DNA from: Anarhynchus alexandrinus
Lineage: Eukaryota; Chordata; Aves; Charadriiformes; Charadriidae
Length of the DNA: 64,000 nt
Assembly (NCBI GenBank): GCA_008711295.1
Contig: VUYV01000403.1
Location: forward strand, 513,622-577,621
Direction: 5' to 3'
Positions within the stretch are counted from its first letter, which is position 1. Every line of letters starts with the position of its first letter. The position numbers were made by a program, and so were the translations under genes. Shown here piece by piece: positions 11,401 through 26,737 of this stretch. A model generated the notes under the pieces. That model did not search any database. It was not told the DNA's origin and was given only the letters and a program-made list of their open reading frames with translations.

Positions 11401-14400
11401 GAACGAGGGATGCTACTTATTCCTAGTTAAGTGAAATTCAGACCTAGGATTCCTCTGGTGCAAAGCCTTTTCTTCCAACATAGTATTGTGATTTCTTAAC
11501 TCTTGATGTTACTACCTTACTTTTCATGAACTAGAGGATCACTTTGGAAGTTGGAAGTTGAGAACCTTGTTTAAGAAGCCCAAAGCAGATAAGCTTTTCA
11601 GTTTCAGTCTGTATCTTTTCCAGGCTACAGTGCTTTTCATCTGTCTTCTTATTTATACGTTCCAGACACTAAACACCAAGTGTTCAGTTGGTAAGTGTTT
11701 GGTATACCACACCTTCAAATAATAATGGAAAATATTGACTACAGAAGATACTTAACTCCTGAAGGCTCTCAAGTGTCTGACCACGTGTAATAAAACATTG
11801 CAAAAAGTACAAATAAGAAGGCAGGAGGATAAGCAAAAAGAGCAAGTAGGAAAAAGGACAGAGCAAATACTCATTTCCACTTCCCCTAGACAGCACAAAA
11901 ATAAAATCCTTTCTGTCAAATACCAACTAAAATAGAAATCAAACATCTTGAGCACTGCTTGGAAGGATGCCACAGCTGTACTTCGGCCTGTGGAGATGAG
12001 AATAATCATCCCTTATTTGTCAAGCTGTCTTTTACACCATTAATATTTTTAAATGCCTCTGATAAATCACCCATTCCTTATTGCTATTTAAAAAGAAAAC
12101 TTTATTTCCCTCACTTATGTTGGATGGCAATTTTAGACCAATGAGAGGAGAAAGAAAAAAAAAGGTGGTTTTGCTTAGCCAGTGTAATTCTAGAATAGGT
12201 TAAGAGTGAGGTAAAAGTAGATAATACTATGAGCCAAAGCTTATTTTTTTTGTCAAAGGAGTGTGAAACACTAGTACATATGGCCAAACCCAGAGTTTGG
12301 TACACCATTCCAGACTGTTCCAGCACAAAATTAGCTCTGCTTTGAGCTATATTAAACCTGAGTTACACTGATTTCTGCTGGTGTAAATTTGGGCACAGAG
12401 CCTCCAAGACAGCAAGTCACCCAGGCAGAAAGCAGTCGCGGCTTTCAGTCTGCTGGAGGGCTTGTTGGGACCGGTGCTGCCTATGAAGTAGGAGGTGCCG
12501 AGTGGGAGAAAGAATCAAAACTGGCCCTGGATAGTGAGGGGGAGAAAAAAAAAATGTCCTTTGAAAAGGGAAAGCTTGTTTGACAGCTTGGCCACTAGAG
12601 AGATTCACAATCCTGCCAAGTGTTCCCAGGAATAAAGGAAAATTTGAGGGCAATTAAATATGAGATCTTTTCCCTCACCAAGCTAAAAGTTAACGCTGAC
12701 TACTTCATGAAATAAAACATCCAATTAGGGATAATGAGACTCCTGGGGTAGCCCCCCAACACATATTAATTTTGAGTCTTCATTAAGTTAAACTTGTTTA
12801 TTTGGGAAAAAAAAAACCCTTATTTTCCTTGCGGCTCCTGCTGTAACCTGTTTACCAAACGCTACTGGGACACCCACACAAGCTTCTATAGACGCCAGAC
12901 TGAAATTTAGAGTTGTTTATTTCCCCTCACAAAAAAAATCCAAGGGCAGCAATGACAGCAGCAGTCCCTGCTCTCCCACATGCTGAATTCCAGCTAGGCT
13001 GATAGGAGTTGTAATTTACTTGCGATGAAGCTCTTCCCACACCTCTCTCACTCTTTTATTGTGCCCCACTGCCTGCTGAAGATAAAGCTGTCATCTCTTC
13101 CCGTTTAGACCAGGTCACCTGTCTTTTACCTGGGTGAGTTCATCTTCTGATCTCCAAGATGCTACTCGAGTTTTTCACCTGCTTCACAACAATGTAACTT
13201 CCAGACAGGTTTTCAAATACCTCCAACTGACACCAGTTTCTGCCCATGAGATTCAGAAAGAGCAGAACAGCATCCAGAAATAGAGGTCTCTGGCTTAAAT
13301 TAGCTGTGAGGACTGAGTTCTAGGGTGAAGATAAAAAGGAAGATTTCTTTAGAAACCTACAAGAGCAAAAATGAAAAAAGTGGTTTCTCTCCTAGCAGTT
13401 GGAGATGGGTAGAGGTAAAACTCCTTGTGAAAGATGAGTCTTGGGAGAAGTGAGACAAGCTTTTATTGGCGGCTGAGAAAACAGTATGATAAACTATTCC
13501 AAAAGCAATTACAGAATGACTTGCACTCAGCAGCCAAGCAGGATCCCATGGGAGAATCTGAAATCTAGCAAACTACTAACAATGCTGGTTCCATGTGAAT
13601 TGAGGGGAGAGTTCATAGCTATTAAGCCTGGGAAAGGCTATTACGATCAGTAGTAGTCTGTCCTGTGTGAAGCAGGCTGTACAATTACATGCATGGATCT
13701 CTACTTCAGGACTCTGCCATTTATTTGGACATTAACATATCAGGCAGAAAGGAACTCTGCTCTTCATTTAAGTGCTGGCAGATTTATTATATCTGTAAAT
13801 GAGTTGTTCAAGGCTTAGTGGTAGGGCCAGGTGAGGGATTATTTCCATAGTTTTGATCACCCACAAATACAGATACCAAAAAGCCCATTGAACAGTAATT
13901 CTTCATGAGTGACTTATGTGGATGCTTTTAGGTGGTCAAGGGAGGCCTTTAGAGGCCTCATCTGTTTCCAAAATGGATGAAGCCATTCAGCAGCATTCTC
14001 AATGCAGAATTGGGGAGCATGTCTCAAATTCCCACCAAACCTCCCTCCAGTAGACAGATCCTAACTCCCGTTCATGTTTACTGATGTCATGACTCCTTTT
14101 CAGATCAAACTGCAACATAGTATTGACATGAGGTCATTAAAATCTGTGCAATCTTACCATGCCACCTTGTGCTAGGTAGGTGGCAGTCAATGAAAATAAT
14201 CTGCCAAGAGTTCATATATAATTAAAATAATTATATCGCTGATATCCAGGGCATTCTGCAGCAATCCTGGCTGTTTTGCCTGTTTAATCTAAGCTGCTTG
14301 TGCCAGGAAATGTCTCTTGTGCCTTGTAAGGACACAGAATCTTGCTCGTATCCAAGCTGCTTGTCAGAATTTCGTAGGTTATATGGCAACGCTAGCATTG

Positions 14401-17400
14401 GAAAATGCTTCGTTAAGAGCCACTTTGTAGGCATGAACTTGGGCACATAAAGCATATATGCAAAATGCACTGTGGAATACAAAATATGAAAAGCAACCAG
14501 CACAATCTGTCACGTTTTTACAGACCCTGAAAAGTGTCATGACAGGAGAGTAATTTACATGTTGTCGTTTCTGTTAACCTCACCAAATTCCTTTCATCAT
14601 CCCCCACCTGCTCTGCCCCCACCCCAGTAAGAAATATAGTCATTACAATAGGAGGGAAGGTGGCCAGGCTGGGGTCGCATGGACTTCTTGTCCCTGGGTG
14701 CTTCATAAATCACGCTTAGATTATCTGATAATAAAGTTGGCAATGAAAAGGATGCCGTAGCAGTGAGTTATAGGTGTTTGCAGGTAGTGTGGCATGGAGT
14801 TCACCCCAGGGAACCCTCTTACTCAGTCGTCTGTTTCTTCCCCCACGGTATCCCTTGTGCTTCTACTTCTCCCTTGTCTCCAATTTTGTTCTGGTTACTC
14901 AATGCCTGAGTCATACACCTTGAAATAACAGTCACCCTCATTTCCAAATTCAAGCCTCAAAGACACATGGACAATTATGGTACTTCAAGAAATTAAGGCT
15001 CAGTTTTGCCAAGGGTTGACCTTGTGAAGTGCTGAGTTTTCTTGCCCTCAGTTCAAGAGCATGCCTCTCCCTGTGTTTAGCTTTCAGCTTCAGACTCGTT
15101 GCTTGCAATTAAGCACATATTTAAGCTGTTTGATAGATTGTGGCCTGAGTATACAGTACCTGGCAGATTACAGTCTTGCAGGACAAAGTACTCGGGGACA
15201 CATTTGTGCTAGGGCTGCACAAGTACATTTATTCTAGAAGCTGATAACTCTGCCAAGTGCTTCTATACACCCTGCCTTCCAAGCCGTGACATTTTGTCCT
15301 GTAAAATACAGTATAGTTCTACTGTTCCTGGAGCATTTCCACAAGCATGGAATTGCATCCAGCATGGATGCAGACAGGATGCTTATAGAGTTGTGGGCAG
15401 TTGTATGGACTGACTGGGTTGCTCCTGATATAACCCCTCTGCTGTTACAGGAGAGTATCCTTCCACATTCACCCAACAGCTCAAACTCCCTACAGGACCA
15501 GTATAGATTAGATGTTAGTGCTGGAGATGGCACTATACTGTACTCTCCCTGCCAGCACTGACTATACCTTTCTGTTACCTGCGGCTGCAAGCAAAATCAA
15601 AGAATCTCATGGGTTATGTCTAAACTCCAGAACCCAGGAGTGCCTCCACGATAGTCCCGAGTCCAGACACATGTCTCTGGTACGTCAGGGTGAGCCTTGG
15701 GTGTGCACCGACCTATCCTTTTGCCTCACCTACTTCTTCACACCTTCGTTTCATGGGAGATAAACTCAGGCCAAAAGACAACCATGACACATTCTTCCAG
15801 ACCCCCAAGCAAGGAACATACTGTTGGGTATTGCAGACCTGCATTCTGCATGTAGCCACATGCCCTGTGTTGTTTTAGGGACTTAAGGCTTTCTCTTTCT
15901 GGTAACTCACACCACCTGCCTTGGAATACAGGTTTTAAAAGTTATTTTTCATGAAACATAGGTATTTCATAAACAAGCTTGCTTTTGTCTCTGTGAAAAG
16001 GCTATCCTATCCCTATGGGATTTCTACGTCTCTCAGGCGATCAGATGCCTTGCAAAGGTGTGCCTTGCTCGTTAGGGACCCACATAAAACCCCTGTCTTG
16101 GGAGTTCACATGTGCCTTTGGTTCTGTCATCTTGCTAGACAAACAGTTGCCTCTCTCACCAAAACACACAATCCAGGTACCAAGGTGCGGCCTCACAAGA
16201 GAGGACTCTGCAGAGATAAAATCCTAAGTCCATAACCTTCCTTGTCTCCCATCTCCTCTTCCTGGCCTGAACACAGGTGCCAAGAAAACAAGAAATGCAG
16301 AATTTGAAGGAGGGAATAGTGCTTTTATAAATAGTAGCCTAATGCTACAGAGTTTTGTAAACAAGAGGAGGACTCAATACAGTTTTTAAAAATTATTTAT
16401 GCAAGGAAATAATACAGAAATTCTGTTCTGACATAAGCAGTTAGAAGAAGGTTTCAGACTTTGATAAATTCTGCCCTGAAAACTTATAAATCTTTAAAAC
16501 TTAAAACCTTTGCAGAAAGACTTTATTTTAGCTTTCTTACATTATTTTAGCATCTGTTCGTTGCAGTCGTCATGCAAGTATTTGCTGTTAATCTCATGTG
16601 CCTGATTACCTCAAGGTTTGTTTTTATCAAAACAAAATGCTGTGGTTTGTTTCAACATCTGAACATCAGGAGTAGGTTAGCTGGAGAAGCCATGCAATGT
16701 CCCTAGTTTCAGACTGACCTCTGGCAATCCTACCTCCTGGTGGAATAACAACATCATGTGTTCACTTCCAAACACCTGACATGTACTAATTTTCCAGAAG
16801 TAACAGTGTGTAGGAAGGGAATCTAACCCTCAGTCAAACCCCATCGCCTCTATCTTTTGGAGAGATGGCAAACTTCTCTTAACAGAAGGAGAATTGAAAC
16901 AAGTCCTTTCCAATTTGAATTTTCGCACATTCACAGGAATATGCTAACCAAAGTTTGCTGAAAATAAAATGGAAAGTGATGCGGAAGCTGAAGTAACTTC
17001 ACGTGCTATATTCAAAGCCAGACTGTGAATGAATTTCTTGAAATACCAAATTTTAACTGTAAAAAAACCTGTCAGAATGCATCACAGATGAACACAGAAA
17101 GACATTACAGACTGCAGGGAGATGAATATCTGTGATGAGAAAAATGACCCAACTGGCATGTAGAGGAATGCTTGAAGCCTCCTTTGTTATGACTACAGTA
17201 AAAATACACATCTATTTTCCTAGAAAAACAAAGCATTCATCCTCTCTCCTGCTTGGAGCTGTTGGGCATTTACAGTGTGTTATTAGCAACTGTACAAATG
17301 TCTTGTGTTTTGAAAAATCAAAGGAATTAGTGAGTAAGGAGAATTAATACCTTCCCTATAGCCCTGGATTCGCTTATGCCTTTTGCTTTAAGGAGTCACC

Positions 17401-20400
17401 GGATAAAAAAAATGTAATCTATGCTGGAATCAAGGACTGGCGCCCAAGACCTCCATCTCTCAGGGGAGCACCTCTATAATTAAGGTACAGAGCTGCGCTT
17501 CCTATTATTGCTTGTGCTTTTCCTGGCTTTGTGATTCTTCGGTGCTTTTTTGTCCAGTGATCTCTACTGTGGGAGGGAAGGCTCACACAGCTTACCCTCC
17601 TAGCTCTGGCGTTAGAAGCTCTCCTTTGAGAAGAAAGGAGCTGCAGGTTTGAACACCATCTCTCTAAGGAGGACCTGGATATAACACCGATCTCTTTTTT
17701 TCATTGGGTGGATATTCAGACCATTAAGTATTTCTCCTTGGAGGCCGTGTTTCAGCAAGACACACATTTGTTCCCCAGGGCAAGAGCTATTTACCTAAAT
17801 CTAGAAACAAATGAAAGGAAGGAGGGCTCAAAATATGTTCCGGTCTCACATACGCAGAAGTGTAAATCTGGGAAGAAGAACCTCAGCTCTCCTCTTTGCC
17901 TTCTCATTTCCCACTGGCTGCTTTCAACAGATGCTGCTCTCCCTTATTCAGAGGTTTTGCTGCTAGGAAAAGGATGCACCACTGCCTAACTCCCTCTGTT
18001 CCTGGAAGGGGAGAGAGATGCCTAAATCAAGATCATGAATTACAGTCCTCGAGTGCTTGCTTAGAGAAAAAATACTCAGCCTAAGTCCCTTGTGAATCTT
18101 CCCCTTTTGTTCCTAGTGCCTAAGCTTGAAAACATGCATATCACACATATTAAAAAACTAAAATGTTGATTAAAAGGCAAAGTATCTTTCTCTCCTTTGT
18201 TTATGCCATCAGCTACCCCTTCCCTTACATAAGATGGACTTGTGCAGTGGTTCGATTCAGAAAACAGATTCCTGAGGAAACAAACCACTTTCTGACAGGT
18301 TAGATTTGAGCTAGATCAGCTCCCTGAGCTTGGTTTGTCTTCTGGTTCCGCTGGCGCCAATGCCATGCAAGACACGAGGCCAAAACGTGCAGGGAAAGGA
18401 AGAAACGTGTGAGTGAGGAGGGAGGGGAATCAGGCAGCAGTCACCCAAATTTAGAGCAGCTTGTGCTGTGTTGGAATCATACTCCAGGGTACGGTTTGGG
18501 TTGTTATCTGCCCAGTGAGTTGCCATCATCCATACCTTCTGTAAAATAAATCTGTTTGAACTACACACTGAGTCCCAAAATAGTTTAGATATCACCCACT
18601 GTAGGGTTTTGCGATTCAAAAAAAAAACCAAAAAACCACAAAACTTGGCAATGAGCAAGGCCCAAGGGTGGGGTTTCATGTGATGCTGAATGCAATTTAA
18701 CAGCTTGCTGCTGCTGAAAGGGGGCTGCTCATCTTTTTTCTCCTGCATTTGCTCCCCCTCCGGCACATTCCATTAATGCTTGCCTTTCACCAGCTCCAGC
18801 ATTCATCTTGCACTTCGTTTAAGAGTGGGTCAGTTTGTCTTGCTAACCGCATCAGAAAACAAAGCCAGCAAAAAAGTGAGTGGTCTACTGGGTTTAGGAG
18901 CTGAGTCAGCTTTCTTGATCACCTGGCTTGGTCGGATGAGCACCATGAGCACCACACCGAATAATTCCAGGGAAAGGGCCGGAGGCCCAGCTGGGAGCGG
19001 GAGGGTGCGGGGTGAGGCGGGAGCAGGATCACAGCCTGTTGGCAATGCTGAGCTGCTAGGTTGGCTCAGTTTCCTGCCCAGCTCTTCTTGGACTTTGCTA
19101 TCCAAAGCACATTATTAAATGCATGCAACCCCCGTGTCAAAGGCCTGCCAGACTTTTACTGCTACACATTATGGGCCAAATAAATTTGCGGATCCTTGTA
19201 GATTCAAGAACCGGCTTTGTTCTTGGCTCTTGCTGGCAGCTTGGGCAAGATGTGGAAGAGTGGTGCAATGTGCTTCCCCTCCGGGAAATTCTGCTTACTA
19301 AGGGAGCAAACTAATTACGTGCTTGAAGCTCTTGGAGAATCTGTATCGCCAGCCCCCCGGAGGGGAGCTACAGTAATCCAGATGCTAGGCAACAATAGTA
19401 GGAAATGCTGTGATGAAGCCTGCATTCAGTGGGGGAAGAATGTCACTTAAATGACAAAATACCTACTTGAGAACTTCCTCTCTGAGCAGCAGCCTAGCGA
19501 TTCCTTTGTTAAGGACTTTTTGTTGATATTTTGTTTGTCACAGTTTTTACAGGCAGCTGTCATAATGGGCCCAGCCTCCCTCTGCTGGCATTTACAAGCC
19601 AAGAGATTCGCAGATCTGTTTCACAGGTCACAGCTCTGGCCCTTCCCTGTTCCCCAAACAAAAGTGACTTCAGTTGGCCAATAGTCAGGCAGAAAGCAGA
19701 GCTCTGTCACCCCTGAGGAGCAGCAGGATCCAGTTTGAGTGATTACAGTCTACAAAGCCATCCACGTTCCTTGGACAGAAAAACATTTAACTCTGTCCCT
19801 GAACCCCAGATGCCCAGGCAATAGGATCCACTCCGAGCAGTTGAGACCCACCACGATTTGGTAGAAGCTGTGGTGGAGACATGGGAAACTTTCTTCCCCT
19901 TTCACACATGAACAACACAAACTTTCCAACATCCTCCACATTGAAGTTGATTTGCTTCAGTGAAAATTCCTCTGTGTGGTATATACGCCAAGTTCCTACC
20001 AACAGCATCTGTTGCTGAGCTATTGTTGAGTACATAACGCAGCCATAGGAACCCCGGACTCCAGATTATTCTTCACAGGATCATTTGATTTCTGTGTTTT
20101 CATTCTGCCAAGATCTGGAAAGAGGGTGTGTGCACTTTCTGACAGAATTTGGGAAGCGCATGTGTTTCAGTAACATGGCCTGGGATTTCTGAAGAGGAGG
20201 TGTCCTGAGTTTCTTGGCAGGGGTGCAAGAAGCAGGTCTGAGTCACCGGTGGTGCAGCAGAGCTTCCATATTTTCATTCAGGATGGTGGTTGCATTTTTC
20301 TGCTTTTCCACACTTAACGCCACAGTGTGCAGGGTCTTTGCACCCCATTTCAGGATCTAGTTGTGCAAAGGAAGACGATTTGTGGCTGCATTCAGCGCCT

Positions 20401-23400
20401 GGTGTGGAGCCTGCTTTCTGAGAACATGCCCGCCTTAGGCTTGCAGCATGAGTCTTCAGATATGCTTAGCATTAAAATGTGGTTAACTCAGTTTCCAGCC
20501 CAGCTGAACTTTTACAATTAAGGAAGACATTGTGCAGTGAAATCAGACTTTTGTGTTTATTTATTTTTAGCTTCTATGAAAATTACAATGACGCAGTCAT
20601 GCTCTGAGCATATGTGTGCTCTTGTGTGTCTGTCTGTCTGTCCTCCTTTTGCAAATAACTCCTGGCCATTTTCAGCCCAGTTTCACTTAAAGCTAGTGAT
20701 TTCAAACATGCTGGGTCCCTACATATTTCATGAAAACATACAGTTGAATATAGCAGAGGGAAAGCCTACAGCCTTATACGGAAGAAAATGTGTACCAGCA
20801 ACCCAAGCCATGTTAGGCATAAAAGAATCTACACAGGAGAGCAATATTATATGTCCCAACCTCATGAAAAGTTTTAATCAGAGGTGGCACCACCAGAGGA
20901 TCCCACCATCAGATGAAAATGAGTTGGAAACTGTGTTTCATTTGCTGTGTGGCATATGGAAATACTTGATTACTCAGGAGAGTAAAAAATAAATACTAAT
21001 TTTGTCTTCCACTCTCGCCTGCTTTCTTGTTTTGCTTCCTTTGTTGCAGGCCTGTAATATAGAACCAGATCCTGTGTGACCAGGAAGCGAGGGTTGATAG
21101 CTATGGATAGAGGGCTTAATTTTAAGAGAATGTTCATTAAACTTATCCTTTGAATTTTATCAAGGAACATTTCACTTGCCATAGTCTTGTACGTTTTTGT
21201 CCTTAACCCCACATGGCTTAGCAGGCTGTGGCATATTTGTATGCCCATCACTGAAACTATAAAATATACTATCCCCATAGGTGAATTAAAAAGCTTTATT
21301 GGAGAAAACCACAATAAAACAGTGCTAGCTTTAAAATTTTCGTGAGCTTCTAGCTACTTTCAACAATCCACACAATCCTATCTTGTGGTGAAGACCTTGC
21401 CTTCCCAAAACGGAATGATTCATACTACCAATTTTCTGAATCAGGACATAGTGAAGTACTAACAGAAATAAAATATAAATTTAATTCGCCAAAAGAAATA
21501 AACTTAATGTTTTTATGTGCATTCCTGGTGGCTTTTACTGTCTCCCTTTGTCTCTGCCACAGTATGTCAAACCCTTAAGTACGCAAGTAACTCTACACGT
21601 ATAAATAGCCACCAGATCTTGTCAAGTATTTGGAGGTCTGTGGCTTCACAGAACAACTACATATGAGTATGCAGAGACTGATGGTGTAATAATTACTAAT
21701 CATATTGTAGTTTTACATATATAGTACAACATGCTAGCGCTATACCTTCATTATTATGAGTTATTCTGTTGACTTCAGCATATTTATTCATGTTAGACAA
21801 ATATAGTGTCCTCCCTATACTGGTGAAGTAAACAGTGAATGTCCCCCAGAACTAGAATTTGAGCATCCAGACAATTAAACTGGAAGAAGCCAGGGATCCT
21901 GTCAGACGGATCTTCTGATACTTGACCTAGGGTGTGCAGCCCTTCCCCACGCAGTTCCTAGAAGCTGTGTGGTAATCAGTCAGGGACCATTCACAATAAG
22001 CAGCTTGGAAGCAGCCACCCTGTTTTGGGAGATAAGAGAGTTTAACAAAATGGGTAGTCACAGTGGGCCTCAGTGGGATCATAAGCACATTTAATTTACT
22101 AGCATAAGCATAGCCTTACTATCTTGCAGTTGCTAACATGGATACAGCTAATGTGAATTTGTGAGTATAGAAAGAATCTCCTTTAAAGCCTGACTAATTA
22201 TTTGCTACTCCTGCTTATTCATTTTGTTCTTTTAAAGATGGTTTTAACATCAATTCCTCCTTCACCTTTGAGGCCCAGCTGTCAGCATTTCCCATTTCTG
22301 CAGCTCACCCTTAAACTCAGGTAGACTCCTTACGCTCCCCTAAGTAGCGGTGCTGTCAGCAAGTATTGCAGAAGCGGTGCGGAGCCGGAAAGAAAGGCCT
22401 GAACCCATCTTTGGCAGATTTAAAAGCCTGTCATCTCTCAATGCAAGAACAAGCCTGTGTAAGAGAGGATTAGCTCAGAATGCATTTTACATTAAAATTC
22501 AAACACTGTCATAGCAGAAAGATGCTTTTCTTCTTCTTTTTTTTTCCCCAAAGGAAAACATTCCAGTGTATATTTTGATCATTGTTTTTTCTGCTTCTGA
22601 TAAAAGGCAGTGGAGGAAGAGTCAAAATAATAAAATTCTGTTTAAACAGGGCAAAACTTGAGTCACTGAGCAGTCAATATATGCTTTTTATTAGTCATAG
22701 ATGTGTATTAGTCAACAGTTCTAAACATGTTAAAAGCTGCTGTTTAGTCCTCCATTACCTTTCATCCCTTTATTTATTCCTATTTTTTATATTGTCAAAG
22801 CATTTAGAGGCCCAGTCCTGACTGAGGACTACGGTCCTCATTTTACTCACACAAAGAACTTACGTTTGATGGGTTTATCTTTCTTTCAAAATGTTTGTTC
22901 AACTCTGGTTATTACTCAAATGATGCAATACTATGAATATATACTTATGATTACCATGGACAGATGGTCTTGAATCAGTTCACTGTGTTTTGTTGTTTCA
23001 ATAAATTACATGCTTTAACTAACAGATATCTCAGCCAGACATTTACCTATCAACTTTCCATAGGCTTCCTTTGCCCTTTTAATTCTAACAGCAGCCATTT
23101 CACATTTAGGTGTGCAGAGTATCTATAGTAACACAACCTTTCATTGATAGTTTTAAAGCCACCTGCGAATTAAGTGCTTACAGACAAATAATTATTCTCT
23201 CGGTGCACTCATCTGATCATGAAAAGAGCTGACATTATCATCATCCCTTGCTTTGCTGTAAAGTATTATTCCTGTCTTACAGAGGAGGGCAGTAAGAAAC
23301 ACAGTTTAATCCCTAATTTTTGAAAGCTGTTATCAGGCATCTTGTACCCTTTGGGTGTGTCTAAAATTGGGGACCAGAGACTTTTCAGTTTCCAAAATGC

Positions 23401-26400
23401 ACCCTGGCCACATTATAACTGCATATGGGGATAAGGTGCTTACGTACAGGTTTTTTTCCCCCTTCCTGCCTCCTGGTTTCCACTGGAAGGAAATTCAGGT
23501 GTATGGGAAAAGAAGGATCTACAGTGTGCTCCAAGTGGTCTCCATGTAGACAGGCACAGGATCACAACAGAGGTGAGGACAGGGAAGGGGAAGGACAGCG
23601 GAGGGACACACCCCGAAACCCATAGTATCCCACACGTTACCAACGACAGTAGGTATATAGGGTGAAAAACTCCTGTTGGTGTTGGGGTACAGATAAAGCA
23701 ACTGCCTGGCAAATACAGGACTAGGACACATTTACTTTTTTTTGATTCAGGGTTTTGATCTTATTCCAAGATCATTCTTTCCCTCATTTCTGTTTGTTTG
23801 CTGCTACAGAACCACTCTGGATACTATGATATTACATATTCATATTACAGCTGCAGAATAATACTCTGTGCAATTTAAACTCTGCTTTTTAGAAAACAAC
23901 TTGTGATAGTAAATCTGAGAAACCAGCAAATTTCCTTCCTATGATCAGTTCATCTAGAACCTCTCTCTACAGCCACATTTTTCCTGTCCCTGATACTCAC
24001 CTGTAGGTCACAAGGGTTTTTTCAGTTTGTATTTCCATTATTACTCTTCATCTAGGAGAAGTTATTTCAGTTTTCCTGCAGCAAACTGGCATTTTTTCTG
24101 GGATGTTTCAAGGGGAGCTAATTTACATCAGGAAATTGCTTCAAGGTGATCCATCCGGGACAGTCAAAAAGTTTGCATACTCTGTATGGGCTATATAGAC
24201 ATATTTTGTTATTTCTTTTTTACTTCACAAATCACCTCTGTCTCACAAGCAGTGGTCTCCCCACCATAACCAGTCTTTGCCCTTTTTGTAGTAAGTGGGC
24301 AATAAACATGTGGTTGCCAATCATGGCAGCCCAAGAAAACTGGGAGGGAAGAGTCCATCCAAGCTTAATCAACAGCTGGAGGCTAAAAGGGACTCTCATG
24401 GGTCAAGGCTGGCTTCCAGTTCTGAGGGGAGAAGTGCTAAGGGACAAAACCAGGTCCCTCCTTTGCCTGGAGATATTGTGAAAGGACTGCTCAGAATGTC
24501 CTTCCTTCCTGCACATGGTTATTTTTTTTTCTAAGTAGAAAACCTGTTTATTTTCTGCCACATCCCAAGTTGGAAATGCAAAATGCTTCATTTACGACAA
24601 TGCCACTCAGCATCAAGTCAATGGGCACCATGCAAGAACTTGAAGTGGATTGAATAAAAGCAGTTCCAGCAGGGAATTTACTGACACATTCTACTTTGTT
24701 GACTGACACTACTCAGATTCAGAGCTACAAATGTGCCTGGTCACAAGACAGGCAAAACACTGCATTTCTGCAAAGGTCCATTTCCCTCTCCCCATCCAGC
24801 CTTGATCTCAGCCAGAGAGGAAAAACATGGGATTGCTTCAAAGTGGGGAGTAGCCTGTACTTGCAATACACTGCCACATTTCCAACCAGCCCATGGCATG
24901 GCTCTCATTACACAGCAGACATGGCTTTTCTTCTTTCTCTTTCCTCCCTTTTCCCTCCATCCAACCACTTTTTTTTATCACTTGAACTGATTAGGCCAAG
25001 AAGAAGCTAGTTCAGGTGTCCTTCAAAGCGGCTACACAGCCATAACAAACATATGCACTGTATCTGCTAATGCTATAGCTCAGTTAGACAGAGATCTCCA
25101 TGCTTTCTGCTCCCCCACCTCTCTCTCCTGGGAGGACGTTCTCCAGAAACATCAGTAAGCCTGTCAACTTACGCTGTCCCTTCATTACATTCCTCAAAAC
25201 TATCCATTTTGAGAAGAGCTGACAACAGTGTGTAGACAGTCATGCAGGTCTGTCATGATGCCTGAGTTGTTGTCCTGTTTGGTTTGCCTGTTGTGGTCTG
25301 TTGTCTCCAGTTTTAAGCTCAGCTGCTCAGTTCTGAGAGGTAGGGACCTTCTGTCTTGTGTCTGTGCAGCACATAGCACTATGGTGTCCTGTGTCCATCG
25401 TTTCAGGTTTCTAAAAATGTGTGCAATCTGATTGATCCTAATTGCTCTTCTCCATTTCTAATGTTTAATCATATTTTGTGTAATCCTACTCCCCCTGCCT
25501 AAATGCATATGAAATTATACTCGGAGCAGCAAAATCTGCAGGGATGGGGGACAAAAACTGTTTTCTTGACTTCTCATTAATTTTTGTGGCTACAGCATAT
25601 CTTCTTCTCAAGGACTTTTGTGCCCTAGGCCTATGAAAGTGCTACAGCCACACCATAACAGGCCTCTCAACACCCCCCCCCCCCAAAAGATTTCTACTGC
25701 TTCACCCTGAAACAGGCAGCCTCTGCCTGTAGCACATACAGGTAGTAAAAGTTCCCAGAGAGATCTGCCTTTCCTATATCTCTCCCCAAACACCAAACAG
25801 CCAGCTTGAGCATCGTCTTGCTCCTGTGCTGGTGCTTCCCCAGGCACATACGAACCTGTTAGATAAAGTCAGTGGTTATAACCACAGTGTTAAAAAAAAG
25901 ATCCTGTGTTGCTGAGTATTTGGTGGTTGGTTGTTCTGCGGTGGATAGAAAGCTGAAGCTGTGCGATTCAGGATGTGTTTTAGTAGCAGTGCAAGTGTAT
26001 ACCCAAATTTAATGTGTTAGATTAGAAAAATATACAAACTGATGTGTGACAATAATGCAAAACAAACTTGAAAATATACTAATACCTCTACATTGTCAGA
26101 GAGAGAAAAATGGGGCATACTGAAGTATGGATGGACAGCCCATATGTGCAGGTTACTGGTTTGGTGGAATACTGAGAAATTGCTCCCCATAAACTGTCTT
26201 TTCAGCATCTGTTCGCTCTATTGTTGTGTGAATGCACTCCCAAAGTGCTGGACAAACTGAACACAACTTGCCATCATTCAAAAAAAAATGCCATTCAGGC
26301 CGTGAGAATGTTCTCTGCCCTAGCAGAGCGCATCCGCGCTCACCCTTCTCCCAAGAGACACGTGGCTCCCCGGAGAAGATGGACAGCCAGGAGGCAAGTT

Positions 26401-26700
26401 CATCTGCGTGGTGGCTGTGGAAGTGGCTAGGGTTAACTGTCCTCCATGAGGGTCTGCCTGAAAACTGTTCCCACCCCAGTGATTGAAGGACAGCAGGTTC
26501 CTCTCCCCAGACACCTTAAGACAATGTGGGGGAATTTACGACAAAGCAAAGGGGCCTCGGCAGAGCCGGTTCCTGGAAACATCCAGCTCGACTGGAATCC
26601 CTGTTTGTCTTGCCTCACTCTATGAATCTGTAAGATTTGTACTTTTTAAAGCCACTTTTCACGCTGGACACAAAAATCCTCCCTATGTGACACCTCCCCT
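8421..26700. other. Intergenic interval, left part
   Basis: About 18 kb between the MED4 promoter and a CR1 fragment. I read it on both strands and recognised no conserved protein, no tRNA or rRNA, and no intact mobile element. Open frames here are short and do not resemble known proteins. Minor features are poly-A runs (near 9342, 12545, 12807), a (TG/TC)n patch near 20615-20640 and a fossil LINE/SINE-tail-like patch at about 23240-23300. Distal control elements for either gene could lie here but cannot be told by eye. Confidence 0.55.
23240..23305 (+). repeat. Possible fossil MIR/L2-type 3' tail
   Basis: The stretch reads like the tail shared by ancient amniote MIR/L2-type elements: 'attattcctgtcttacagag' followed by gagggcagtaagaaacaca. 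The usual form is 'ttatccccattttacagatg' then aggaaactgaggcac. The match is only by eye and heavily diverged, so this is a weak call. Confidence 0.3.
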
Positions 26701-26737
26701 TTCAGTTTCAGGGTTCCCTCGTGCCCATGTTTCATAC

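Noticed and set aside
15300..15550. An 11-base inverted repeat (tacagtatagt / actatactgta) about 225 bases apart, considered as element ends
   Set aside because: The arms are short and AT-rich, there is no target duplication and no internal coding. This is expected by chance at this scale.
18311..18766. A 151-codon minus-strand frame
   Set aside because: No family resemblance and an ordinary intergenic composition; judged a chance open frame.
20537..20992. A 151-codon plus-strand frame in the intergenic region
   Set aside because: No recognisable motif; codon use looks random and no splice or promoter context is evident.
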